Below, piece after piece: positions 31,892 to 40,132 of a stretch of 64,000 bases of DNA. The stretch covers positions 148,397 through 212,396 of the forward strand of contig JBBSFB010000001.1 of assembly GCA_038239145.1 (NCBI GenBank). Reading direction: 5' to 3'. This stretch comes from PALSA-610 sp038239145. Its GTDB lineage: Bacteria > Actinomycetota > Acidimicrobiia > IMCC26256 > PALSA-610. Under the pieces are notes generated by a model. That model ran no database searches. It was not told the origin of the DNA and was given only the letters and a program-made list of their open reading frames with translations. The translations under genes and the position numbers were made by a program. Position 1 is the first letter of the stretch. The number at the start of each line of letters is the position of its first letter.

Positions 31892-33465
31892 CCCGCCGGG
31901 CGGGCTTACGGGTCCGGTGGCTCGGGGTCGTTCCGTACGCGGAGGCGGAGGTGCTGCAACGCGCCATCCACGAACACGCTGACGTCGACTACCTGCTCTT
32001 GCAGGAGCATCCGCACGTCTACACGCTTGGTTCGAGCGCGAAGGCCGAACACGTGCTGCGGGATCCGGCGACGCTCGGCGCCGATCTGGTCACGGCCGAT
32101 CGCGGCGGCGACGTGACCTATCACGGTCCGGGTCAACTCGTCGGCTACCCGATCATCTCCCTCGCGGAGTGGAAGGCGGGCCAGCGCGACGTCGTCGCGT
32201 ACGTCCGCAAGCTGGAAGACGTGTTGATCGCGGCGTGCGCCGACTTCGGCATCACGGCCCAGCGTTCCGTCGGTTTCACGGGCGTGTGGGTCGGAGACCG
32301 CAAGATCGCGGCGATCGGGGTCCGGGTGTCCAAGGGCCGCACGCGACACGGCTTTGCGCTCAACGTCGATCCGGATCTTGCGATGTTCGACCACATCGTG
32401 CCGTGTGGCATTCGCGACCGCGGTGTCACCTCCGTCGCCGACGTGCTCGGCCGACCCGTCGAGATGCAGGCCGTCGTCGACAGTGTCGTCGCCCGATTCG
32501 GTGAGGTGTTCGAAGCGGGAGCTGTCGAACGCGAAGACGTCGCTTGGCACCGCCCGACGCTGCGCGCCGACGCCGGTGAGCGGCCGGGGGTCGAAGTGAC
32601 GCTCACCAGCAAACGGCCCGACTGGATGAAGGTGCGGGCTCGCTTCGACGACGGTTTCCTCGAGCTGAAGCAACTCGCCCGGAACCTTGATCTGCACACC
32701 GTGTGCGAAGAAGCGGGCTGTCCCAACATCTACGAGTGCTGGTCGGATCGCACTGCGACCTTCATGATCAACGGCGATCGTTGCACACGCGCCTGCGGTT
32801 TCTGTCAGGTCGACACCCAAAAGCCCCTCGCCCTCGACCTCGACGAACCCCAGCGGGTCGCCGACGCGGTCGCCGCGCTCGGGCTCGCGCACGCGGTCAT
32901 CACCTGCGTCGCGCGTGACGATCTCCCCGACGGCGGCGCGTCGGGATTCGCGGCGACGGTGCATGCCGTCCGGGCCGCCAGTCCGGGGACCGCGGTCGAG
33001 CTCCTGATCGCCGACTGCAAGGGCGATCCGGCGTCGCTCGCCACGATCTTCGACGCTCGGCCCGACGTGCTCAACCACAACCTCGAAACCGTCGCCCGGA
33101 TGCAGCGCGGCGTGCGCCCATCGGCCGGATACGCCCGGTCCCTCGCCGTTCTCGGCCGGGCGGGGGCGGCCGGTCTGGTGACCAAGTCGGGCCTCATCCT
33201 CGGCATGGGCGAGACCGACATCGAGGTCCGGGCCGCGATGGCCGATCTCCGCAGCGTCGGCGTCGGGATCCTGACCATCGGCCAGTACCTGCGCCCGTCG
33301 GCGGCCCACCTCCCGGTGGCGAAGTGGTGGCACCCCGACGAGTTCGCCGCGCTCAAGGAGTACGGCGAGGCACTGGGCTTCGCGCACGTCGAGTCGGGGC
33401 CCCTGGTGCGCTCGAGCTATCACGCTCGGGAAGGCGCGGATCGGCTGGTTTCCACGCCGCACTGA
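31888..33465 (+). CDS. LipB-LipA fusion: octanoyltransferase plus lipoyl synthase in one frame
   Basis: 525 residues without an internal stop. Residues 1-220 are LipB: RGGDVTYHGPGQLVGYPI, catalytic Lys139 in DRKIAAIGVRVSKG and catalytic Cys173 in HIVPCGIRD, which moves octanoyl from ACP to target Lys. Residues about 240-525 are LipA: auxiliary 4Fe-4S cysteines 273, 278 and 284 (CEEAGCPNIYEC), radical-SAM cysteines 299, 303 and 306 (CTRACGFC) and the C-terminal RSSY Ser510, which inserts the two sulfurs. The GTG at 31888 overlaps the E2 stop (GTGA). Internal starts GTG 32596 and ATG 32626 exist but have no ribosome site, so a true fusion is favoured over two separate proteins. Confidence 0.9.
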   Translation: MTRRAGLRVRWLGVVPYAEAEVLQRAIHEHADVDYLLLQEHPHVYTLGSSAKAEHVLRDPATLGADLVTADRGGDVTYHGPGQLVGYPIISLAEWKAGQRDVVAYVRKLEDVLIAACADFGITAQRSVGFTGVWVGDRKIAAIGVRVSKGRTRHGFALNVDPDLAMFDHIVPCGIRDRGVTSVADVLGRPVEMQAVVDSVVARFGEVFEAGAVEREDVAWHRPTLRADAGERPGVEVTLTSKRPDWMKVRARFDDGFLELKQLARNLDLHTVCEEAGCPNIYECWSDRTATFMINGDRCTRACGFCQVDTQKPLALDLDEPQRVADAVAALGLAHAVITCVARDDLPDGGASGFAATVHAVRAASPGTAVELLIADCKGDPASLATIFDARPDVLNHNLETVARMQRGVRPSAGYARSLAVLGRAGAAGLVTKSGLILGMGETDIEVRAAMADLRSVGVGILTIGQYLRPSAAHLPVAKWWHPDEFAALKEYGEALGFAHVESGPLVRSSYHAREGADRLVSTPH

Positions 33466-33471
33466 GATAAT
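33466..33471 (+). promoter_or_regulatory. -10 box GATAAT, 6 nt before ATG 33478
   Basis: Near-consensus -10 overlapping the last codon and stop of the LipB-LipA frame; would give a leaderless transcript for the flavin-fold protein and the two genes after it. Confidence 0.5.
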
Positions 33472-33477
33472 GGGTGC

Positions 33478-34023
33478 ATGGCCGATCGATTCTCGTCGTT
33501 GCGTCCCGATCTGGCGGAGTGGTGGCAGGCGCAGCCGATGTTCTTCGTCGCGACCGCGCCGAGCGGCGATGCGGGCCACGTCAACCTGTCGCCCAAGGGC
33601 TACGACACGCTGCGTGTGCTCGCGCCCGACCGCGTCGCGTACCTGGATCTCACCGGTAGCGGGGTCGAGACGATCGCGCACCTGCGGGAGAACGGTCGGA
33701 TCACGCTGATGGCGTGCGCATTCAGTGGCAATCCCCGGATCTCCCGGATCTACGGCAGGGGCACGGTGCACCCCGCTGCCACGCCCGGCTTCGACGATCT
33801 CGCATCGGAGTTTCCCGAGCTTCCCGGCCGGCGGGCCATCATCGAGATCGAGGTGGAGCGAGTGACGACTTCGTGCGGGTACGCGGTGCCGCTGATGGAT
33901 CTGGTCGACGATCGCGAACGGCTGCTCGACTGGGCCCGGGGCAAAGGCGACGACGGTATCGAGGCGTACTGGGGCAAGAAGAACGTCGAGAGCATCGACG
34001 GTCTGCCCGGGCTCAGCGCGTGA
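33478..34023 (+). CDS. Pyridoxamine 5'-phosphate oxidase-fold protein
   Basis: 181 residues with the split-barrel FMN-binding fold: PMFFVATAPSGDAGHVNLS, then KGYDTLRVLAPDRVAYLDLTGSG in two strands, and ITLMACAFSGNPRISRIYG. Family members bind FMN, heme or F420; which one applies here is not evident. The C-terminal 40 residues (LLDWARGKGDDGIEAYWGKK) are specific to a subgroup annotated only as pyridoxamine-oxidase family. It is first in a three-gene operon and its stop overlaps the next GTG. Confidence 0.78.
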   Translation: MADRFSSLRPDLAEWWQAQPMFFVATAPSGDAGHVNLSPKGYDTLRVLAPDRVAYLDLTGSGVETIAHLRENGRITLMACAFSGNPRISRIYGRGTVHPAATPGFDDLASEFPELPGRRAIIEIEVERVTTSCGYAVPLMDLVDDRERLLDWARGKGDDGIEAYWGKKNVESIDGLPGLSA

Positions 34024-35111
34024 CCTACGCGTCGCGCATCGCCCGCGTGCGGGCCCGGATGTCGGAGATCGGGATCGACGCGTTGTTGCTGTCGGTCGGA
34101 CCCGACCTCCCGTACTTCACCGGGTACGAGGCGATGCCGCTCGAACGGCTGACGATGCTCGTACTGCCGCGCACGGGCGATATCCAGCTCGTGGTTCCCC
34201 GGCTCGAAGCGCCGCGCGTCGAACGTCGGCCCGAGCTGTTCCAGATAGTTACGTGGGAAGAGACCGACGACCCGGTCGCGATCGTCGCGGGGATGATCCG
34301 CCGCTCCGCGCGCCGGGTCGCGATCGGTGACCACACCTGGGCCCGGTTCCTGCTCGACCTTCAGCATGCGGTGCCGTCGTGCGTGTTCTCCCGGGCGACC
34401 GACGTGGTGGGTCCCGTCCGCATGATCAAGGACGACGACGAGATCGCCGCGCTCACGCGCGCCGCCCACGCGGTCGACGCGGTGGCGCACGACATGCGCT
34501 CGGTGTCGTTCGCGGGCCGGACCGAGCTCGAGGTGCATCGCGAGCTGGTCGAGCGGATGCTCGCGGCCGGGCACCAGCGTTCGAACTTCGCCATCGTCGC
34601 CGCCGGCGCCAACGCCGCGAGCGCGCACCACGAACCGACTGCGAGGCGCACTATCGCGGCCGGCGACATCGTTCTGTGCGACTTCGGCGGCACGATGGAC
34701 GGCTACTGCTCCGATATCACGCGCATGTTCCACGTCGGCGAACCGCCCGGCGAGGTCACCGACGTGTACGCGGTGCTGGTCGAGGCGCAGGAAGCGGGAG
34801 TGCGGGCGGCGACGGTCGGTGTCGAGTGTCTCGAGGTGGACGCCGCGGCACGCTCGGTCATCGCGGCCGCGGGCTTCGGCGAGTTCTTCGTGCACCGGGT
34901 CGGGCACGGCATCGGGACGGAAGCCCACGAGGAGCCGTACATGGTCGCGGGCAACACGCAGCTGCTCGAGGCCGGTCACGCGTTCAGCGTCGAGCCCGGC
35001 ATCTATTTCCCCGATCGATTCGGCATGCGGCTGGAAGACATCGTCGTCGCCACCCCCGAAGGGCCCCTCCGCCTCAACGACGCGCCGCGCGATATCGCGA
35101 TCGTTGCGTGA
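34020..35111 (+). CDS. M24 family metallopeptidase (Xaa-Pro dipeptidase/aminopeptidase)
   Basis: 363 residues. The N-terminal creatinase-like domain (RMSEIGIDALLLSVGPDLPYFTGY, in two parts) is followed by the pita-bread catalytic domain. All five dinuclear metal ligands are visible: two Asp in CDFGGTMDGYCSDITR, His in HRVGHGIGTEAHE, Glu in FSVEPGIYF and Glu in MRLEDIVV. Cytoplasmic; it removes or splits at Xaa-Pro bonds. GTG 34020 overlaps the upstream stop (GTGA), and its own stop overlaps the start of the next gene in the same way, so all three are co-translated. Confidence 0.92.
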   Translation: MTYASRIARVRARMSEIGIDALLLSVGPDLPYFTGYEAMPLERLTMLVLPRTGDIQLVVPRLEAPRVERRPELFQIVTWEETDDPVAIVAGMIRRSARRVAIGDHTWARFLLDLQHAVPSCVFSRATDVVGPVRMIKDDDEIAALTRAAHAVDAVAHDMRSVSFAGRTELEVHRELVERMLAAGHQRSNFAIVAAGANAASAHHEPTARRTIAAGDIVLCDFGGTMDGYCSDITRMFHVGEPPGEVTDVYAVLVEAQEAGVRAATVGVECLEVDAAARSVIAAAGFGEFFVHRVGHGIGTEAHEEPYMVAGNTQLLEAGHAFSVEPGIYFPDRFGMRLEDIVVATPEGPLRLNDAPRDIAIVA

Positions 35112-35968
35112 AGCTCGACGCGGCGACGTTTCTCCTGCAGTGGGCCGCCGGTGGGTTGTTCTTCGGATGGATCACGACCCGCCGCCGGCTCGTGAGCCTC
35201 GGTTACGGATGGCTCATCCGGCTCGTGTTCGCAACGATGGCGGCCGGCGGCGCGGCGATCTTCCTCACCGGTGATCTGACTGCGGCACGGGTGATCGCGG
35301 CGGCGGCCGCCATCGGCACGGTCGTCGCCGCGATGGTCGCGCTCGCCGTCTCGGTGCAACGCCGAGCGGCCGGAGTGCAGGGACGAGAAGAGGTGCGCGC
35401 CGCTCGGCGGGCGCGCGTGTCGGCGATGATCGGTCGCGGTGACGATGCCGTTGGCGACGACGATCACGGCCCGGAGTTCCCGCCCGCGCTCGACCTGGTC
35501 GCGCCGGTCATCGGCGCAATCGGCTTGCTCACCGCCGCGCAGTTCGCGGGCGGCCCGTACCTGCTCGCGGTCGCTCGTCTGATCGTCGGCGCGGTGTTCC
35601 TCGGCAGCGTGAGCGACGCGATGCTGCTCGGGCACTGGTATCTCGTGCAGCCCGGCCTTCCCCGCGGACCGGTGAAGGAGCTCGTCGCCTGGACGGCCGC
35701 GGCGTGGCCCCTCGAGATCGCGGTCTTCGTCTGGCCGACCGGCATGGTGCAGGTGCTGAACGGCACCGTCGCCGACGGGTACCACGGCGTGCTCGGCTGG
35801 ATCTGGATCGGTTCCGCGGCGCTCACGATCGGCCTCGTCGGCATGACCTGGGCGGCGCTGCGCGAGCGCTACTACTCGGCCGTGATGGCCGCGACCGGGT
35901 TGCTCTACCTCGCGATCCTCACCGCGTTCGGCACCGACCTCGTCGCCCGCGCCGTCCTCCGCCCCTAG
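35108..35968 (+). CDS. Polytopic membrane protein of unknown function
   Basis: 286 residues with about eight hydrophobic helices: three before residue 80, a soluble basic then acidic loop (about 82-118, containing RRARVSAMIGRGDD and DDDHGPEF), and five more afterwards. No transport or catalytic motif that I recognise is present; a GHWYLVQPGLPRGPVKELV segment lies in one loop. GTG 35108 overlaps the peptidase stop. It ends 16 bp from the convergent metH stop. The family is unknown to me. Confidence 0.75.
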   Translation: MKLDAATFLLQWAAGGLFFGWITTRRRLVSLGYGWLIRLVFATMAAGGAAIFLTGDLTAARVIAAAAAIGTVVAAMVALAVSVQRRAAGVQGREEVRAARRARVSAMIGRGDDAVGDDDHGPEFPPALDLVAPVIGAIGLLTAAQFAGGPYLLAVARLIVGAVFLGSVSDAMLLGHWYLVQPGLPRGPVKELVAWTAAAWPLEIAVFVWPTGMVQVLNGTVADGYHGVLGWIWIGSAALTIGLVGMTWAALRERYYSAVMAATGLLYLAILTAFGTDLVARAVLRP

Positions 35969-35984
35969 ACGGCTGCTCAGCCGG

Positions 35985-38900
35985 CTAAACGACGAAATAC
36001 TTGGCCCCGGGGTGGGGGACGATGATCGCGCTCGTCGACTGCTCGGGGACGAGGTGGAATTCCTCGGTGAGTGACACGCCGATGCGTTCGATTTCCAACA
36101 GCTCGGCGACCTTGGTCTGGTCGTCGAGGTCGGGGCACGCCGGATAGCCCCACGAGTAGCGCGAGCCGCGGTACTGCTGCTTGAACAATCCGGTGAGCGT
36201 CGGGCCGTCCTCGGCGGCGTAGCCCCACTCCTCCCGGATGCGCCGATGCCACAGCTCGGCGAGCGCTTCGGTCATCTCGACCGAGAGTCCGTGCAACAAC
36301 AGGTAGTCCTGGTATTTGTCGGCCGCGAAGAGTTCCTTCTCCCGTGCGCTCGCAGCGGTGCCCATCGTCACGACGTGGAACGCGGCGTAGTCGGTCTCTC
36401 CCGACTCGATCGGCCGGAAGAAGTCGGCGATCGACAGGAACGGAGCCTTGCGCTGGCGCGGGTAGTGGAAGCGCAGCCATTCCTGGGTGCGGGTGTCGTC
36501 CTTCCACACCACCAGGTTCTCGCCTTCGCTGTTCACCGCGAAGTATCCCCACGCGGCCGCGGGCACGAGGAGGCCTTCCTGCTTGGCGGTGCCGAGCTGT
36601 TCTCGGAAGATCGGACGGATCCGGGTCTTGAAGTCCTGGTCGTTCTCACCGGACTCGGGCCGGAACTGCCACTGGTTGCGGAACAGCGCGGTCTCGTTCA
36701 CGTAACCGGCGATGTCGTCGAGGGAGATGCCCTTGGCGACCCGGGAACCGACGAACGGTGGCGTGAAGATCTTGGTGTCGACCGCGACGTCGGAACGGGC
36801 GGGGATGTCGACGTCTTCGACCGGGAGCTCCGACTTGCGGGGCGGCAGGTTGCGGCCTCCGGGCTCACGTCCGAACTTCTCGTCGAGCGTCCCGTTCTTG
36901 CGTCCCTGCACCAGCGCGTCCATCGTGCGCAGGCCTTCGAATGCGTCCTTGCCGTAGAACACGCGGCCGTCGTAAACCTCGCGGAGGTCGCGCTCCACGT
37001 ACGTGCGCGTCAGCGCCGCGCCACCGAGGATCACCGGCACGGTGTCGGAGAGCCCGCGCGCGTTCAGCTCCTGCAGGTTCTCGCGCATGATGATCGTCGA
37101 CTTCACGAGGAGGCCGCTCATGCCGATCGCGTCGGCTTTCACCTCGAGCGCCTTCTCGATCATCTCGTTGATCGCGATCTTGATGCCGAGGTTGTAGACG
37201 ATGTAGCCGTTGTTGGTCAGGATGATGTCGACGAGGTTCTTGCCGATGTCGTGGACATCACCCTTGACGGTGGCGAGCACCACGATGCCCTTACCCCCGG
37301 AATCGGCTTTCTCCATCAACGGCTCGAGGTACGCGACCGCGGCCTTCATCGTCTCCGCCGACTGCAGCACGAACGGGAGCTGCATCTGGCCACTGCCGAA
37401 GAGCTCGCCCACGACCTTCATGCCGTCGAGCAGCACGTCGTTGACAACCTGCAACGGGGTCAGTTCGGTCAACTGTTCCTGGAGATCCGTTTCGAGGCCG
37501 TCGCGCTCGCCGTCGATGATGCGGTGCTTCAATCGCTCCGACACCGGCCAGCCCGAGCGGTCTTCCTTCTCGATCGCGCCGGCCTCGACGTTCTCGAACA
37601 GGGCCATGAACTCGGTGAGCGGGTCGTAGTTCTCCCGGCGGCGGTCGTAGATGAGATCGAGCGCCGCTTCCTTTTGGGCTTCGTCGATCCGGTGCAACGG
37701 CATGATGCGCGCCGCGTGCACGATGGCGGCATCGAGGCCGGCTTCGCGGCACTCGTGCAGGAACACGCTGTTCAGCACGTGGCGGGCTGCGGGCTTCAAC
37801 CCGAACGACACGTTCGACAGACCGAGCACTGTGTGCGCGCCGGGCAGTTCGGCCTTGATCTGACGGATCGCGTCGATCGTCTCCATCGCGTCGCGGCGGA
37901 GGTCGTCGTCGCCGGTGGAGAGCGGGAACGTGAGCACATCGAAGATGAGGTCGGTCGGCTCGAGGCCGTAGCGCTCGATCGCGATGTCGTAGATGCGCTT
38001 GGCGACGCGCATCTTCCACTCCGCCGTGCGCGCCTGTCCTTCTTCGTCGATCGTGAGGCAGATGACCGCGGCGCCGTACTCGCGGGCGAGGCGGAAGACG
38101 CGGTCCATCCGCTTGCCCTCCTCCTCCCCTTCTTCGAGGTTGGCTGAGTTGACCAGCGCCTTGCCCCCGTGATGTTGCAGGCCCGCTTCGAGCACCAACG
38201 GCTCGGTCGAGTCGAACACGAGCGGCAACGACGCCTGGGTCGCGAACCGGCCCGCGATCTGGTCCATGTCGATGGCGCCGTCGCGGCCGACGTAGTCGAC
38301 GCACACGTCGAGGACGTGGGCGCCTTCCTTCACCTGTTCGCGCGCCATCTGGACGCAGCCGTCGAAGTCGCCTTCGAGCATCGCGTCGCGGAACTTGCGG
38401 GATCCGTTGGCGTTCGTGCGTTCGCCGATCGCGAGGTACGCGAGCTCCTGCTCGAACGGCACGTGCGAATAGATCGACGAGCAGCCGGGCTCGAACTCGG
38501 GGGTCCGCAGCACTGGTGCACGATGGTCGAGCTTCTCCACAACCTGACGAAGGTGCTCGGGCGTGGTGCCGCAGCAACCGCCGACGACGTTCAGACCGAA
38601 CTCCGTGGTGAACCGCTCGTGCGCGTCGGCGAGCAGCTGCGGCGTAAGGTCGTAGTGCGTGTGACCGTCGACGACCGAGGGCAGGCCCGCGTTCGGCAGC
38701 GCAGACAGGAACGTCCGGGCATGTTGCGCGAGGTAGCGCAGGTGCTCGGTCATCTCGGTCGGACCGGTCGCGCAGTTCATGCCGATGACGTCGGGGCGCA
38801 TCGCCTCGAGCGAGGTCAGCGCGGCGCCGATCTCGGTGCCGACTAGCATGCGGCCGGTCGTCTCCACCGTCACCTGCACCATGATCGGGATCGGGTTCGA

Positions 38901-39494
38901 CAGCCCGGCGCGCCGCATGGCCGCGCGGGCGCCGTTGATCGCCGCCTTGGCCTGCAGGAGGTCGTAGACCGTCTCGATGAGCAGTACGTCGATGCCGCCC
39001 GCGATGAGCCCGTCGACCTGCAGCTCGTAGTCGTCGCGTAGCGTCGTGTACTTGATCTGACCGAGCGAGGGCAGCCGCGTCCCGGGCCCGATGGAACCGA
39101 TGACGAAGCGGGGGCGCCCGTCGGCGGCATGACCGGACGCGACCTCGCGGGCGAGTGCGGCCGCGTGCCGGTTCATCTCGAACGTCTGGTCGCCCAGTCC
39201 GTACTCGTTCAACACGAGGGGGAAGGCGCCGAATGTTGCCGTCTCGACGCCGTCGACGCCGGCCTGGAAGAACTCGTCGTGCATCTGGGCCACGAGATCG
39301 GGCCGGGTCTCGATGAGGTTCTCGTTGCAGCCCTCGAGCGCCTCGCCGCCGAAGTCGTCGGGCCCGAGATCCTGGCCCTGCATCCACGTACCGAACGCGC
39401 CGTCGAGCACGAGGACGCGCTCGTGGAGCGCGTCGAGGAAGGGGTGTACGGCGCCGCTGCCGATGGGCGAATCGGTTCCTCGAGGGTCGGTCAT
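35985..39494 (-). CDS. metH: Cobalamin-dependent methionine synthase
   Basis: 1169 residues, full length for MetH. Modules in order: homocysteine-binding domain with Zn cysteines (GMNC near 240 and GGCCGTT near 310), pterin-binding domain for methyltetrahydrofolate (about 345-620), cobalamin cap and Rossmann domain with the base-off motif DVHDIGKNLVDIILTNNG (His ligand) near 755, and the C-terminal AdoMet reactivation domain ending in a YSWGYPACPD segment. It remethylates homocysteine. ATG 39494 is chosen because TAACCT stands 6 nt before it; GTG 39497 is adjacent. The 78-bp gap to the divergent gene is too short for a cobalamin riboswitch, and none is seen. Confidence 0.95.
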   Translation of the reverse strand: MTDPRGTDSPIGSGAVHPFLDALHERVLVLDGAFGTWMQGQDLGPDDFGGEALEGCNENLIETRPDLVAQMHDEFFQAGVDGVETATFGAFPLVLNEYGLGDQTFEMNRHAAALAREVASGHAADGRPRFVIGSIGPGTRLPSLGQIKYTTLRDDYELQVDGLIAGGIDVLLIETVYDLLQAKAAINGARAAMRRAGLSNPIPIMVQVTVETTGRMLVGTEIGAALTSLEAMRPDVIGMNCATGPTEMTEHLRYLAQHARTFLSALPNAGLPSVVDGHTHYDLTPQLLADAHERFTTEFGLNVVGGCCGTTPEHLRQVVEKLDHRAPVLRTPEFEPGCSSIYSHVPFEQELAYLAIGERTNANGSRKFRDAMLEGDFDGCVQMAREQVKEGAHVLDVCVDYVGRDGAIDMDQIAGRFATQASLPLVFDSTEPLVLEAGLQHHGGKALVNSANLEEGEEEGKRMDRVFRLAREYGAAVICLTIDEEGQARTAEWKMRVAKRIYDIAIERYGLEPTDLIFDVLTFPLSTGDDDLRRDAMETIDAIRQIKAELPGAHTVLGLSNVSFGLKPAARHVLNSVFLHECREAGLDAAIVHAARIMPLHRIDEAQKEAALDLIYDRRRENYDPLTEFMALFENVEAGAIEKEDRSGWPVSERLKHRIIDGERDGLETDLQEQLTELTPLQVVNDVLLDGMKVVGELFGSGQMQLPFVLQSAETMKAAVAYLEPLMEKADSGGKGIVVLATVKGDVHDIGKNLVDIILTNNGYIVYNLGIKIAINEMIEKALEVKADAIGMSGLLVKSTIIMRENLQELNARGLSDTVPVILGGAALTRTYVERDLREVYDGRVFYGKDAFEGLRTMDALVQGRKNGTLDEKFGREPGGRNLPPRKSELPVEDVDIPARSDVAVDTKIFTPPFVGSRVAKGISLDDIAGYVNETALFRNQWQFRPESGENDQDFKTRIRPIFREQLGTAKQEGLLVPAAAWGYFAVNSEGENLVVWKDDTRTQEWLRFHYPRQRKAPFLSIADFFRPIESGETDYAAFHVVTMGTAASAREKELFAADKYQDYLLLHGLSVEMTEALAELWHRRIREEWGYAAEDGPTLTGLFKQQYRGSRYSWGYPACPDLDDQTKVAELLEIERIGVSLTEEFHLVPEQSTSAIIVPHPGAKYFVV

Positions 39495-39500
39495 CACATC

Positions 39501-39506
39501 AGGTTA
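39501..39506 (-). promoter_or_regulatory. -10 box TAACCT, 6 nt before ATG 39494
   Basis: TAnnnT hexamer placed for a leaderless metH transcript. Confidence 0.55.
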
Positions 39507-39555
39507 CGTCGGCCAAAACCGGCGCCACTACACGATTCCGCCGGCGGCGGCGACC

Positions 39556-39561
39556 TAGGCT
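39556..39561 (+). promoter_or_regulatory. -10 box TAGGCT before the adenosyltransferase gene
   Basis: Lies 11 nt from ATG 39573, so a very short 5' UTR of about 4-5 nt is predicted. Confidence 0.45.
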
Positions 39562-39572
39562 GCAACCCGAGT

Positions 39573-40124
39573 ATGAAGGTCTACACACGCACCGGCGACG
39601 ACGGAACGACCGGCCTCCTGTACGGAGGTCGGGTCGGCAAGGACGAGGTTGGACCGGAGGCGTACGGCGCGGTCGACGAGGCGGTGAGCGCTCTCGGTCT
39701 CGCCCGGGCCGAGATGGACCCGGACTCGGAGCTGCACGAGCTGGTGGTGCAGCTGCAACGAGAGCTCTTCGTGGTCGGCGCCGAGCTCGCGACGGCACCC
39801 GAGAACCGGGGCAAGCTCACCCCTGAGGTCTCGCTCGTTACCGTCGACATGGTCGCCCGGCTCGAGCCCATCATCGACGACGTCAGCAGCCGGTTCGACC
39901 CACCCAAGGAGTTCGTCCTCCCCGGTCAGAATTCCGTTGCGGCCATGCTCGACTTCGCCCGGACCGTGATCCGGCGCAGCGAGCGGGTCAGCGTCGCCGC
40001 CACCCGGGTCGGCTGGCTCGGGCCCGAGAGCCAGGTCGTGCCCTATCTCAATCGTCTCGCCGATCTCGTCTACACGCTGTCGCGTTGGCAAGAAGGCGAA
40101 TTCCGTCCGTCGCGCAACCGCTGA
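39573..40124 (+). CDS. PduO-type cob(I)alamin adenosyltransferase
   Basis: 183 residues. The ATP-binding N-terminus VYTRTGDDGTTGLLYGG and the late motif FARTVIRRSERVSVA are the hallmarks of PduO-type ATP:cob(I)alamin adenosyltransferases, which are trimeric four-helix bundles. It makes adenosylcobalamin, the cofactor of the methylmalonyl-CoA mutase encoded at 45.4 kb. It is divergent from metH, the methylcobalamin user. The leucyl aminopeptidase gene follows by 8 bp. Confidence 0.92.
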   Translation: MKVYTRTGDDGTTGLLYGGRVGKDEVGPEAYGAVDEAVSALGLARAEMDPDSELHELVVQLQRELFVVGAELATAPENRGKLTPEVSLVTVDMVARLEPIIDDVSSRFDPPKEFVLPGQNSVAAMLDFARTVIRRSERVSVAATRVGWLGPESQVVPYLNRLADLVYTLSRWQEGEFRPSRNR

Positions 40125-40132
40125 GGAATCTC

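Noticed and set aside
32596..32628. Separate LipA start at GTG 32596 or ATG 32626
   Set aside because: No purine-rich ribosome site precedes either, and the frame is continuous with LipB; left as a test rather than annotated as a gene.
39495..39572. Cobalamin riboswitch upstream of metH or the adenosyltransferase
   Set aside because: The gap is only 78 bp, both genes have -10 boxes within about 12 nt of their starts, and no B12-box-like sequence is present.
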